From Microcoleus vaginatus PCC 9802 (GTDB lineage: Bacteria > Cyanobacteriota > Cyanobacteriia > Cyanobacteriales > Microcoleaceae): a stretch of 64,000 nt of DNA. Position numbers and translations under genes: made by a program. Location of the stretch: contig CP031740.1 of assembly GCA_022701275.1 (NCBI GenBank), positions 569,001 through 633,000 on the forward strand, given 5' to 3'. The notes beneath the pieces are model-generated. The model had not been told where the DNA came from. It ran no database searches and was given only the letters and a program-made list of their open reading frames with translations. This document shows positions 1-7,859 of this stretch, piece by piece. Each line of letters opens with the position of its first letter. The first letter of the stretch is position 1.

Positions 1-2220
1 GTAACCAATAATCGCGTTGAGGGGAGTTCGCAATTCGTGGCTCATATTCGCTAAAAAGGCGCTTTTGGCTTGGCTTGCGGCTTGAGCTGTTTGGGCTACT
101 TTTTGGAATTCTTCTGCTAATTTGCGCTGAGTAATATCTTCCGCAATACCGACGATACGGTAAATTTCTCCGGTTTGGCTGCGGACTGGAAAAGCCCGAT
201 CGCGCACCCAGCAAACTGAACCGTCCGAGCGCACTACCCGATACTCTTCATCATAATCGCCTCGCACCTGTTTCTCAAAAGCAGCCTTGACGCGATCGAG
301 ATCCTCCGGGTGAATAGCATCCCAAAAAGCCTCCGGTTCAGAGTGCAACCTCTGACAGCTCAAATTCCATATTTTCTCGCAAGCAGGGCTCACATAAAGT
401 AGCGGCTTTTGATTGGGTTCTCTAATCCAAAATACCTCGTGAATATTTTCTGCCAACTGGCGAAATCGCTCCTCGCTGGCCCGCAACTTCTCCACAGCAC
501 TGTGAAATTCAGTCACATCCTGAATCAGCGATGCCACCCCAATAATGCTGCCGTCAGCATCAACCAAAGTCGTATTGTACCACTCGCAAAGAATAATTTT
601 GCCGTCTTTTCTGATGTTCTCGTTAAGGCTGGTAACTCCTCCTTTATTAGTGAGCAAAGTTATAGATAGTTGCCTGACATACTCCTTCGCACTTTCAGGA
701 ACTATGAGCTCGACTCCGGGGCGTCCCATTGCTTCCAAGCGGTTGTATCCAAAAATTCTTTCCGCTGACAAATTCCATTCCGCTACTTTAAAGTTTAGAT
801 CCCATTCAATCGCTCCCAAAGGAGTTTGGTGAAGATGGAGAGCCAGTTTTTGCTGCGAGTTTTTCAAAGAAATAATTAATTGATTTTTGTCGGCGATCGC
901 AGATTCTACCCGATCTTCGAGAGTAGTAAATGACTCTTCCAATTGACCGACCATCCTATTAAAAGAGCGAGCCAAGACACCCACCTCATCCTCCCGGTCT
1001 ACAGATGCCATCAAGCCGGGATCTACCGCCATCCCGTCCCATTCTCCCCGGGACAAAGCCTCCGCAGCCTTGCTCAGACGCTGAATCGGTACAACAATCC
1101 ACCTAGAAGTCAGAGCGCCAATCGCCGTTGCCAGCACCAAAGCACCCAGACACATCACCACAGTATACCGAGTGTTGGCATTAATCCTTTCCATAAAATC
1201 GGCTTCAGGAACCGCCACCACAATCAACCAATCGAGACCCCTGCTGTCTAAAAGCGGCGTCACCTGTAGAAATTGCCGTTGACCGTCGATCGTAAAATCT
1301 AACTGACGAGATCTCTCAATTTTGTGCAAATCCCCGAAGCGTTCTGTCAAATAGCGGGCGGTCGATCGAATCAGAACATTCTTGCTGCTCGTTGCCACAA
1401 TTCGTTTCGGAACGCCGTTGCTAATAATAAATGGCAGTTCCAGAGTAGAAGTAGCCACCAATTGCCCCGACCTTTCTACAATAAAAGTCTGTCCTGATTG
1501 GCCAATTTTTAGGGTTTCCAAGAATTGATTGAGCTTGGAAAGTGCCAAGTCAGAACCCAGGATGCCAATCAGTTTCCCATCCTTGCCATAAACTGGTTGA
1601 GCCGCCGTAATCGCTAGTTTGGGAGCGTCAAAATAAGTATAAATTTTACTCCAAGTCGGTTTCCCTGCCTGCACCGGGGCTATGTACCAAGGTCGGACGC
1701 GGGGGTCGTAGTTGAGAGTAGTTTTTAATAGCTTGGTTGGTTCCCCGAACTCTGACGGCGCGTAGCTTTGAAAGTTATAGCCAGTAGATTGATTAGAAAT
1801 CTGAACTTGCAACTTGCCGTCGTCGAGGCGTTCAACTCCAATAAAATCTTTTTGTTCGGAGGCGAATTGAATGAAGCTAATTTTATCAAAGGTTTTGATT
1901 TGTTTGGAGAAGTAGCGTTGCAAATTATCAGCATCCTGCACGTTCAAAATGCCGAGACGGATGGCATCGAGATTGAGCTGATTAATTTGGTGGGGTGTTT
2001 TGAGATAAGTATAAATATGTTGCTGGATACGCGATGTGACTTCTCCCCGCAGTTGTGCGGCAACATCGTTGACGGCTATGCGCCCGTTCCGCAGCGACAG
2101 CCACCCCGTCAACCCTACCGCAGCGAACGTCTGGAGGGCAAAAGGCACAACAAGGACGATGCGAATTGGCAGTTTGCCCGACATTTTTAAAATCGGGTCG
2201 GTCAGATATTTGATTGGCAT
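1..2220 (-). CDS. Multidomain sensor histidine kinase, 3' part cut by window edge
   Basis: The frame is open from an ATG at 2220-2218 to the window edge, about 740 residues, with an in-frame TAA shortly upstream that fixes the start. The N-terminus has a membrane segment after MPIKYLTDPILKM, followed by an extracellular double-Cache-like sensor region (about 40-300) with the typical RPWYIAP and YGKDGKLIG stretches. A second membrane segment and a HAMP domain (about 330-390) come next, then two PAS/PAC domains (about 430-680), the second ending in GIAEDITQRK. The last visible residues are the HisKA H-box FLANMSHELRTPLNAIIGY, with the phosphoacceptor His at about 729. The ATPase domain, and any receiver domain, lie outside the window. 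It should sense an extracytoplasmic small molecule and phosphorylate a response regulator; the ligand cannot be read from the sequence. Confidence 0.93.
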   Translation of the reverse strand, partial: MPIKYLTDPILKMSGKLPIRIVLVVPFALQTFAAVGLTGWLSLRNGRIAVNDVAAQLRGEVTSRIQQHIYTYLKTPHQINQLNLDAIRLGILNVQDADNLQRYFSKQIKTFDKISFIQFASEQKDFIGVERLDDGKLQVQISNQSTGYNFQSYAPSEFGEPTKLLKTTLNYDPRVRPWYIAPVQAGKPTWSKIYTYFDAPKLAITAAQPVYGKDGKLIGILGSDLALSKLNQFLETLKIGQSGQTFIVERSGQLVATSTLELPFIISNGVPKRIVATSSKNVLIRSTARYLTERFGDLHKIERSRQLDFTIDGQRQFLQVTPLLDSRGLDWLIVVAVPEADFMERINANTRYTVVMCLGALVLATAIGALTSRWIVVPIQRLSKAAEALSRGEWDGMAVDPGLMASVDREDEVGVLARSFNRMVGQLEESFTTLEDRVESAIADKNQLIISLKNSQQKLALHLHQTPLGAIEWDLNFKVAEWNLSAERIFGYNRLEAMGRPGVELIVPESAKEYVRQLSITLLTNKGGVTSLNENIRKDGKIILCEWYNTTLVDADGSIIGVASLIQDVTEFHSAVEKLRASEERFRQLAENIHEVFWIREPNQKPLLYVSPACEKIWNLSCQRLHSEPEAFWDAIHPEDLDRVKAAFEKQVRGDYDEEYRVVRSDGSVCWVRDRAFPVRSQTGEIYRIVGIAEDITQRKLAEEFQKVAQTAQAASQAKSAFLANMSHELRTPLNAIIGY

Positions 2221-2913
2221 GGTAAAGCAGAACGATTATGAACCCACAACATTCGGGTCAAGTACAACCTGATGAGCGCAGATTTTGAAGTTGAGAGGGT
2301 TTTAGTAGGCAAAGTGCTGTTAATAACTCGGAATCTGCTGGTGGCAACTGAATATTCAACGACTGCCACCGCCATCTTAGCGCGATCGGGAGCTTTGGGA
2401 ACATTGGCGATCGAGATGAATGCAGTATCAATCCTCGATGCACTCTACACGCTCATACTACTATTATAGATTTTTGAGATTAAAGAATTGAAGAATAGGG
2501 AAAGACTGATTCTGTAAGGGTTGAGAAGTTGCCTGCTGTTGCATTCTTTTTTTTAAACTGGTCTGTGAAACCGGGTTTTTTTAGGGTGTGGCGGGCTGCA
2601 ACCAACTATTGTCGTGAAAAAACTAATTGGTGAATAGCCACCCGTGCATCCATCACTAACTATTTTTCCACTCCTGACGCGCCCTAATCAAACAAATCGA
2701 GTTTTTGGTTGACTCATTCCTGAAATGACGTATTCTGGGGTTTCAACCGGTTTGCTGGGTCAGTTCTATTTTTCCCATAGCGCGATCGAAAGTTATAAGT
2801 TTTCACAGGAACTTTAATTGATATCTCCACAAGCAGCTACTTTTGATAGAGTACAACTTAATTCCGGCTCGGTACAATAAGCGCATAGTAGGATGCAACT
2901 AGCGGAGGCATGG
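2221..2913. other. Intergenic region without a supported gene
   Basis: This is about 690 bases between a minus-strand kinase and a plus-strand secreted protein, so it should hold divergent promoters. Short open frames (for example 2258-2443 minus and 2272-2469 plus) overlap each other on opposite strands and have no recognisable domain. I see no RNA gene or clear terminator. Confidence 0.5.
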
Positions 2914-3297
2914 ATGATGAACGCAGTTATTGCTACTCTTGGCACTGCTCTTGGATTGAGTTCAATTTTTATCGGTTGGACGCCCGCGGTTCTCGCCCAA
3001 CAAAGGCTGCAACCAGCGCCCCAAAATTCGGAAACGACTTTATCTGGGGACTCCCTCAGGACTGTGGAGGACAGAACCTTAGACTCGGACTACCAAAACT
3101 TGATTGGTGAACCAGAAACGGGGACTAATTCTGCTAGAAGGGACAGCAGCTTGGGTGACACATTTCGCCTCAAAATCGAGAGTCCCGTGGAATTTATTAC
3201 TACTCCTTCGGACGCCCAGCGTCAAGGAAATCCTTTACCTCCAAAACAAACCGACAGCGGTACAGAAGCGGGAGTTCAGCTTCAGCTAGGACTTTAG
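2914..3297 (+). CDS. Small secreted protein of unknown function
   Basis: About 127 residues. The start at 2914 is preferred over an in-frame ATG at 2893 because GGAGG lies 5 nt before it (8 nt before a second ATG at 2917). The N-terminus is a signal peptide: a short hydrophobic stretch (IATLGTALGLSSIFIG) ending in AVLA followed by QQ, a plausible type I cleavage site. The mature part is polar, rich in Ser, Thr, Gln, Asp and Glu, with no transmembrane segment, no cysteine and no domain I recognise. It is probably exported to the periplasm or outside. Function unknown. Confidence 0.6.
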   Translation: MMNAVIATLGTALGLSSIFIGWTPAVLAQQRLQPAPQNSETTLSGDSLRTVEDRTLDSDYQNLIGEPETGTNSARRDSSLGDTFRLKIESPVEFITTPSDAQRQGNPLPPKQTDSGTEAGVQLQLGL

Positions 3298-3519
3298 CAA
3301 TTTTAAATATGAATTGATGTGAAGCAAGCGATCGCGGAACCCCATTTTTGATGTTGGAACTATTGTGACTGCGATCGCCTTTTTTTATGAGTTTTATCAC
3401 AAGTTGTGTGCGATTTCCATCACACCACATCGCCGATTCTCAACAGAAAATGAGGACTATAAAACTTCTGATTCAGCGCGATCGGCTACATATCTTTACA
3501 ATAGCGCATAAAACTGGCG

Positions 3520-3717
3520 GTGAAGGTGATGGGAAAGGCTCAACTGCTCGATTATTTACGGGGGGAGTTGGCGATATCGAATTCTGCGATCGCCGTTGCT
3601 CTGCGACATGGTGAACAAGATGCCAGCCAACTGCCTATGGTTCTGTGGCAGTACGGGTTAGTTACACTGGAACAGTTAAACCTGATTTTTGATTGGCTGG
3701 AAGCTCAGCCGATTTAG
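3520..3717 (+). CDS. DUF2949 family small protein
   Basis: 65 residues, matching the length and pattern of the cyanobacterial DUF2949 family: an N-terminal LLDYLRGELAIS helix, then ALRHGEQ, then LPMVLWQYGLVTLEQL and a C-terminal FDWLEAQ. These proteins are small, cytosolic and alpha-helical, and their function is not known. The start is ambiguous: a GTG at 3520, or an ATG at 3529 with GAAGG just before it; homologues usually begin close to the second. It stands alone, upstream of a repeat-rich stretch. Confidence 0.8.
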   Translation: MKVMGKAQLLDYLRGELAISNSAIAVALRHGEQDASQLPMVLWQYGLVTLEQLNLIFDWLEAQPI

Positions 3718-3814
3718 CAATTTAAAATCCTGAGTTGAAAAATAGGGATATCTGATTGCAGATTTTTGACAAATAAAGCTTGCACAAACAATCGTCGAAA
3801 AGTATGGGGTTAAG

Positions 3815-3906
3815 TCTTGAGGTTGAGGATCGGTCTTATCTTTTCTGTTTGGGAAAAACACAAATATCCGGTAGGGACACAGCACTGCTGTGTCCTCTTT
3901 TTTGTT
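3815..3906 (+). repeat. Dispersed ~90-bp repeat, copy 1
   Basis: First of three copies (others at 3911-4001 and 4278-4368). The unit runs from GTTGAGGATCGGTCTTAT through GGGAAAAACACAAATATCC to a palindromic block (GGGACACAGCACTGCTGTGTCC) and a T-run CTCTTTTTTGTT. The palindrome followed by Ts looks like an intrinsic terminator on the plus strand, so the element may end transcription from the gene to its left. Confidence 0.85.
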
Positions 3907-3910
3907 AAGT

Positions 3911-4001
3911 GTTGAAGTTGAGGAGCGGTCTTATATTTTCCGTTTGGGAAAAACACAAATATCCGGTAGGGACACAGCAGTGCTGTGTCCTCTTTTTTGT
4001 T
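3911..4001 (+). repeat. Dispersed ~90-bp repeat, copy 2
   Basis: Nearly identical to copy 1 and directly downstream of it in the same orientation. The palindrome centre is CAGTG instead of CACTG, so the dyad itself is kept (its sequence reads the same on either strand with an inverted centre). Confidence 0.85.
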
Positions 4002-4016
4002 ACAGCGTATCCCAGG

Positions 4017-4093
4017 TTTATGAAGTGCAGCTTTAGACACGGGAATGCCTTGTCCCTACGGGGATCGATCAATAGGCGAGTGTACTTCATAAA
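4017..4093. repeat. MITE-like inverted-repeat element
   Basis: A 77-bp segment with terminal inverted repeats TTTATGAAGT and ACTTCATAAA. It lies between copies 2 and 3 of the 90-bp repeat and encodes nothing. The arrangement fits a small non-autonomous element or a long hairpin. Confidence 0.45.
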
Positions 4094-4138
4094 GTTGCAA
4101 TCTGCTGTCATATCGATTCCGGTTGCACCGTCCGTGAT

Positions 4139-4161
4139 TGTTGACTGTTGACTGTTGACTG
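4139..4161. repeat. Heptanucleotide tandem repeat (TTGACTG)n
   Basis: Three units of a 7-bp repeat. Similar heptamer runs occur at 5790, 31918, 32195, 43113, 50182, 57562 and 63621, in the style of the short tandemly repeated sequences known from filamentous cyanobacteria. Confidence 0.8.
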
Positions 4162-4277
4162 TGAGTCAAAAAAATGAAAATTGCGCGAATTATTTGTTGG
4201 CAGCTTGATTCGACTTTACGCCGGACGATGAAGCGCGGATTTGATATCATTCCGGCGCAGCCGGAATTGATATCAGT

Positions 4278-4368
4278 GTTGAAGTTGACGATCGGTCTTA
4301 TCTTTTCCGTTTGGGAAAAACACAAATATCCGGTAGGGACACAGCACTGCTGTGTCCTCTTTTTTGTT
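4278..4368 (+). repeat. Dispersed ~90-bp repeat, copy 3
   Basis: Same unit and orientation as copies 1 and 2, separated from them by about 275 bp of other repeats. It ends in the same palindrome and T-run. Confidence 0.85.
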
Positions 4369-4431
4369 GCCGACTAAAATAAAGTGCTTTCAATCTGTCG
4401 AAGAAGCGATCGCAGACGGCATAAAACAGAC

Positions 4432-4470
4432 GGCATAAAACAAACCCCAGCAACTTTTAGGTTGCCGGGG
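4432..4470 (-). terminator. Intrinsic terminator after tRNA-fMet copy 1
   Basis: On the minus strand, CCCCGGCAAC and GTTGCTGGGG form a 10-bp stem around a CTAAAA loop, followed by TTTGTTTT. It lies 17 nt past the 3' end of the tRNA gene. Confidence 0.8.
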
Positions 4471-4486
4471 CGTGTCTTATTTAATT

Positions 4487-4563
<77 letters not shown>

Positions 4564-4590
4564 TCGCTTTGTCTCTCTGTAGTAGTTTCC

Positions 4591-4627
4591 AAAAACAAAA
4601 CCCTGAAACCTTAAAGATTACAGGGTT
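4591..4627 (-). terminator. Intrinsic terminator after tRNA-fMet copy 2
   Basis: On the minus strand, AACCCTG and CAGGGTT form a 7-bp stem with a 15-nt loop, followed by TTGTTTTT. It separates the two tRNA genes, so each copy appears to be its own transcription unit. Confidence 0.65.
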
Positions 4628-4637
4628 CGCTTGAATT

Positions 4638-4714
<77 letters not shown>

Positions 4715-4831
4715 TCGTTTTGTCTCTCTACTAATATAAACATATCTTTCTGAAAATTGCAACCCCTAAATCAAAAAAACTTTTTAGATTGTGGGAGGGG
4801 TTGCTGAAATCGGCTCCGACTATCGATCGCC

Positions 4832-5785
4832 CTAAAGCATCGAAACTTCCCCGATTACCTCCAAGCGCTTGAAGTCACTGAGAGTGAGGTAAGTTTCCGA
4901 AAGAGTTTCGGCGATCGTCGGAGTGATCCACCCCAACTGCTTGAGCAAGTGAATCGCCACAGCAAATTGAGCTCGCTTTCCTCCATCCGTCACCTTAATT
5001 GCCAAGCCCATGCCTTCGCCAACGCGACCAATGCACTGCACCCCTTCGGCGCCGGATTTGCTCACCAATTCCCCTTGAGTCAAGCGCATCAGTTCCGTGT
5101 CAAATTTGCCCTCACCGGCAACCATCATCGGGTGATGAGTCATAGCGCGGACAATCCGTTCCATATCCACATTGTTACCGGAGGCTAACTGAGCGTACAA
5201 AGACGCCATTTGCCCCAACTGCAACAGATAGGTAGGAGCGCCACAGTCGTCGCGAGCGCTGATAAACTCTTCGGCAGGCATTGCCAGCAAGTCAGCTACT
5301 TTGCCCAAAATAAGCTGCTGGACAGGATGTTTGCGGCGCAAATAAGTGTCCAGAGGCCAGTGCAGTTGCTGGCAGACAGCCAGCATTCCGGCGTGTTTGC
5401 CGGAACAGTTGTATTGCAGGGCGCTCTTTTTGCCTTCGGGAATGGGGCATTGAAGTTTAGAGGGGTCAATGTCGCAGCGCCACAGGACGTTAAATACCTG
5501 GCGCGATTGCTCGATCGTACCTTGATGGGAACTGCAAATAATCGCTAAATCTCGATCGGTCAATTCGTAGCGTTCTAAAGTGCCAGTCGCCGTCACCGCC
5601 AAAGCTTGAAAAGGCTTGAGTGAAGAACGGACAAATGAGGCCGTTTCCGAGTTACCAGCAACAGACAGAACGCGCCCGCGGTTGTCGCAGACAGCGGCCT
5701 GGGCGCGGTGCCTCGATTCCACAATACCTTCGCGCAGCAATGTGACTTCTAGTTCGGGAGCTTGGGTTCGTTTTCCCCTTGTCAT
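4832..5785 (-). CDS. Asparaginase, AnsA/Rhizobium etli type (PF06089)
   Basis: 317 residues. It hydrolyses asparagine to aspartate and ammonia in the cytosol and belongs to the thermolabile R. etli type rather than the bacterial AnsA/B aspartate-threonine type. Family features visible: RSSLKPFQA with the Ser54-x-x-Lys57 pair, ICSSHQGT (Ser85/86), YNCSGKHAGML (Cys127, Lys130), RDDCGAPTY (Cys181) and LAIKVTDGGK (Lys264). These correspond to the two Ser-Lys tandems and the Cys/Lys/Cys zinc site of the structurally known family member. No signal peptide. A heptamer repeat run starts 5 bp upstream of the ATG and no Shine-Dalgarno sequence is visible, so initiation may be leaderless or weak. Confidence 0.9.
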   Translation of the reverse strand: MTRGKRTQAPELEVTLLREGIVESRHRAQAAVCDNRGRVLSVAGNSETASFVRSSLKPFQALAVTATGTLERYELTDRDLAIICSSHQGTIEQSRQVFNVLWRCDIDPSKLQCPIPEGKKSALQYNCSGKHAGMLAVCQQLHWPLDTYLRRKHPVQQLILGKVADLLAMPAEEFISARDDCGAPTYLLQLGQMASLYAQLASGNNVDMERIVRAMTHHPMMVAGEGKFDTELMRLTQGELVSKSGAEGVQCIGRVGEGMGLAIKVTDGGKRAQFAVAIHLLKQLGWITPTIAETLSETYLTLSDFKRLEVIGEVSML

Positions 5786-5789
5786 ATCA

Positions 5790-5820
5790 ATTTTAGATTT
5801 TAGATTTTAGATTTTAGATT
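5790..5820. repeat. Heptanucleotide tandem repeat (ATTTTAG)n
   Basis: About 4.4 units of ATTTTAG abutting the asparaginase start codon. The same repeat occurs at 31918-31948 and 57562-57592, and inverted at 32195-32226. Confidence 0.9.
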
Positions 5821-5965
5821 GGGGTTCAGGAAGTTATGAGTTGCGAGCTGCCAGTTAAGAGTTATAAAGTTAATCTTTCTGCCATCGTTTCTCACTCATG
5901 CACTCCGTGTGTCTTGTTGGCGGTGCGCGGCAATCTCAAAACTCAAAACTCCCTTCCATTCCCGA

Positions 5966-6481
5966 TTACAAACAACTCCAAGTTAGTCCCCCGGCAACCA
6001 GCAATACTGTCAAACCATAAAATGTTTGCCGCAGACGCCTGAGAATTGGTTCTAGTTGGTAGTTGACAATCAACTGGTCTTGAAGCAAAACTTCGGGAGT
6101 TTTAGGCCAAGATTGACAATCGTACCAACCAGACTCTTCGTAGACGACCGTGGGATTTGAAAGGCGCGATCGCACGTAGAACCAACCCAAGTAGAGTCGC
6201 AGCAAAGCTAATCCTAGAATAAAACCGCCACCTGCGGCACTGCTGAGGACAAACTGAGCTGGATACTTGACAGGAGCAAAGCTAGAAGCAGCTATCGGCC
6301 CCGATACCAAGCAACTCCAAGCCCACACCCAAGCTAGTTTGGCCAGGTATCCGGGCCAATTGAGTGTTACCCAGCTAAAAAACCAGGAGTCTTTAAGTTC
6401 TTGGTATTCATTGACCGGTCGCTGTTCTTGCGGAACGGGACAAATAGAAGCAGAAACGTCTTTCACATTAGCCATCCTCAC
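5966..6481 (-). CDS. CGLD27 family membrane protein
   Basis: 171 residues. The N-terminal block CPVPQEQRPVNEYQEL is characteristic of CGLD27 (conserved in the green lineage and diatoms 27), found in cyanobacteria and plastids. Two hydrophobic stretches (about 48-66 and 75-97) and a third near the C-terminus indicate an integral, probably thylakoid or plasma membrane, protein. Homologues in plants are linked to chloroplast stress or iron response, but the biochemical role is unknown. The first possible start (GTG at 6481) overlaps the stop of rsfS, suggesting translational coupling; an ATG at 6475 is the alternative. Confidence 0.85.
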   Translation of the reverse strand: MRMANVKDVSASICPVPQEQRPVNEYQELKDSWFFSWVTLNWPGYLAKLAWVWAWSCLVSGPIAASSFAPVKYPAQFVLSSAAGGGFILGLALLRLYLGWFYVRSRLSNPTVVYEESGWYDCQSWPKTPEVLLQDQLIVNYQLEPILRRLRQTFYGLTVLLVAGGLTWSCL

Positions 6482-6897
6482 GGCGCGGGGGAAAAGTCAA
6501 TGCGTTCGGCGTGTCCCCAGAACGCTTCTAAATTGTAGAACTCCCGCTCTTGAGGCTTCAAAATGTGAATGATCGCGTCGCCGTAGTCCATGACGACCCA
6601 ACTAGCGTCTGATAGTCCTTGTGTACGCAGCGGCAAGCGTTGCCACTCTTCTTCCACTTGGTCTGCTATCGCTTGGGAGATGGCTCGTACCTGCACATTA
6701 GAAAATCCCGTGATTATCGCAAAGTAGTCTGCCAAAAAGCATACTTCTGACACCCGGAGCAATACAATATCAACGGCTTTGCGGTCATCGGCTGCTTGGG
6801 CAACGGTCATGATCAGGCCGCGGGCTTCGTCTGGGGATGTGCTGTGCGTTGCTGTAGACTGGGCCCTGGAGTATTCGAGTTGAGTTAGATCTGACAT
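6478..6897 (-). CDS. rsfS: Ribosome silencing factor RsfS (Iojap family)
   Basis: 139 residues. RsfS binds ribosomal protein uL14 of the 50S subunit and blocks subunit joining when nutrients are scarce. The conserved core is clear: DDRKAVDIVLLRVSEV, DYFAIITGFSNVQVRAI, WVVMDYGDAIIHIL and REFYNLEAFWG, with the usual acidic C-terminal end. It follows yqeK with a gap of about 140 bp and overlaps the CGLD27 gene. The yqeK-rsfS neighbourhood is a widespread bacterial arrangement. Confidence 0.95.
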   Translation of the reverse strand: MSDLTQLEYSRAQSTATHSTSPDEARGLIMTVAQAADDRKAVDIVLLRVSEVCFLADYFAIITGFSNVQVRAISQAIADQVEEEWQRLPLRTQGLSDASWVVMDYGDAIIHILKPQEREFYNLEAFWGHAERIDFSPAP

Positions 6898-7035
6898 TCA
6901 GTGTTTAAGTTCCTAATTGATAGGGGTTGGGGGGAATGGGTGCGCTTTCGCGATCGGTTGTTGGCAGTTTGAGCCTGGAAATAGGAGTTAGCTTGAAGCC
7001 AAAAGTAAGGACAGAATTTCTGGTAAATTTTACTT

Positions 7036-7668
7036 TTAACTTGTAATTTGTTCGAGCGACTTTTCTGTCGAATTTCCTGTTTCCGGCGATCGAGCCATTT
7101 GCAGCGCCCAATTCCGCGTAAGTACGGTGCGGGGGTGGATGTAGCAGCGAGTTTCTAGCAAATATTTAAGAGAATAATCGCTAGTTTGCCACACGGCTGC
7201 ATAAAGATTTTGCAAGCTTGCCTCGCGCAGTGCTTCTAGTTCGGCTGTTTTGCCACGGCTCGGCTCTATGGTATCTGCTATGAATACGGTACAACTGAGC
7301 TGACTCATGTTTGGTCGGCCAAGGGTGTGATTGGCGATTGCGTCCAAAATTTCTTGATCGACCACCCGGAATTCGTCTCTGGCGACGATCGCGCTCGCGT
7401 CTGCGTGCAGCAAATGCGGGTTTGCTTCCAATACTGAGTCTAACTCTAAACCTTCCGCCCTTGCCATTTGCAGCAGCAGTTGAGGTTTGAAGTATTTTGC
7501 CAAATCGTGCAACAAACCGGCCGATCGGGCTTTTGCTTCGTCGAGGCCGTAATGGCGAGCCAAGTCACCTGCTGTCTGTTCGACTCCGAGGATGTGTTTG
7601 ATGCGAGCAGCAGGAACGCGCTCAGAGAGCCAAGCTAGGACGATTTCGCGCGCGGGTGCAAGTGTCAA
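7036..7668 (-). CDS. yqeK: YqeK, HD-domain Ap4A hydrolase
   Basis: 210 residues. YqeK enzymes hydrolyse diadenosine tetraphosphate symmetrically to ADP. HD-superfamily metal ligands are visible: RIKHILGVEQTA (His), AGLLHDLAKYF (HD), a DASAIVARDEF stretch and AIANHTLG (His), then FIADTIEPSR (Asp). The only start giving a full N-terminus is a TTG at 7668. The C-terminal 15-20 residues extend beyond the usual family end. Part of an operon with rsfS. Confidence 0.9.
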   Translation of the reverse strand: MTLAPAREIVLAWLSERVPAARIKHILGVEQTAGDLARHYGLDEAKARSAGLLHDLAKYFKPQLLLQMARAEGLELDSVLEANPHLLHADASAIVARDEFRVVDQEILDAIANHTLGRPNMSQLSCTVFIADTIEPSRGKTAELEALREASLQNLYAAVWQTSDYSLKYLLETRCYIHPRTVLTRNWALQMARSPETGNSTEKSLEQITS

Positions 7669-7859
7669 ATATTAACTCCGAAATTGTGTGATCTACTATT
7701 TTTATTTTAGCGTTTTGTTTCGATCGGCTGCTGCGTCGTCTGACAGGGGTGCGGTGACATCTGGGATGGGGAGGGGCGAAGGGGGCGATCGCATCAACAC
7801 ACCTCTCTCTGCTAGCTAGTTTCACAGTTCACCCTTAAAAGCTCAGTCAATAATTTACT

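Noticed and set aside
2272-2469. 65-residue plus-strand open frame after the kinase
   Set aside because: An equally long frame overlaps it on the other strand (2258-2443), neither has a domain or start signal.
3815-4368. CRISPR-like repeat cluster
   Set aside because: Only three copies at irregular spacing, each about 90 bp, with no variable spacers and no cas genes nearby.
6905-7111. 68-residue minus-strand open frame between rsfS and yqeK
   Set aside because: It overlaps the C-terminal end of yqeK in another frame and shows no domain.
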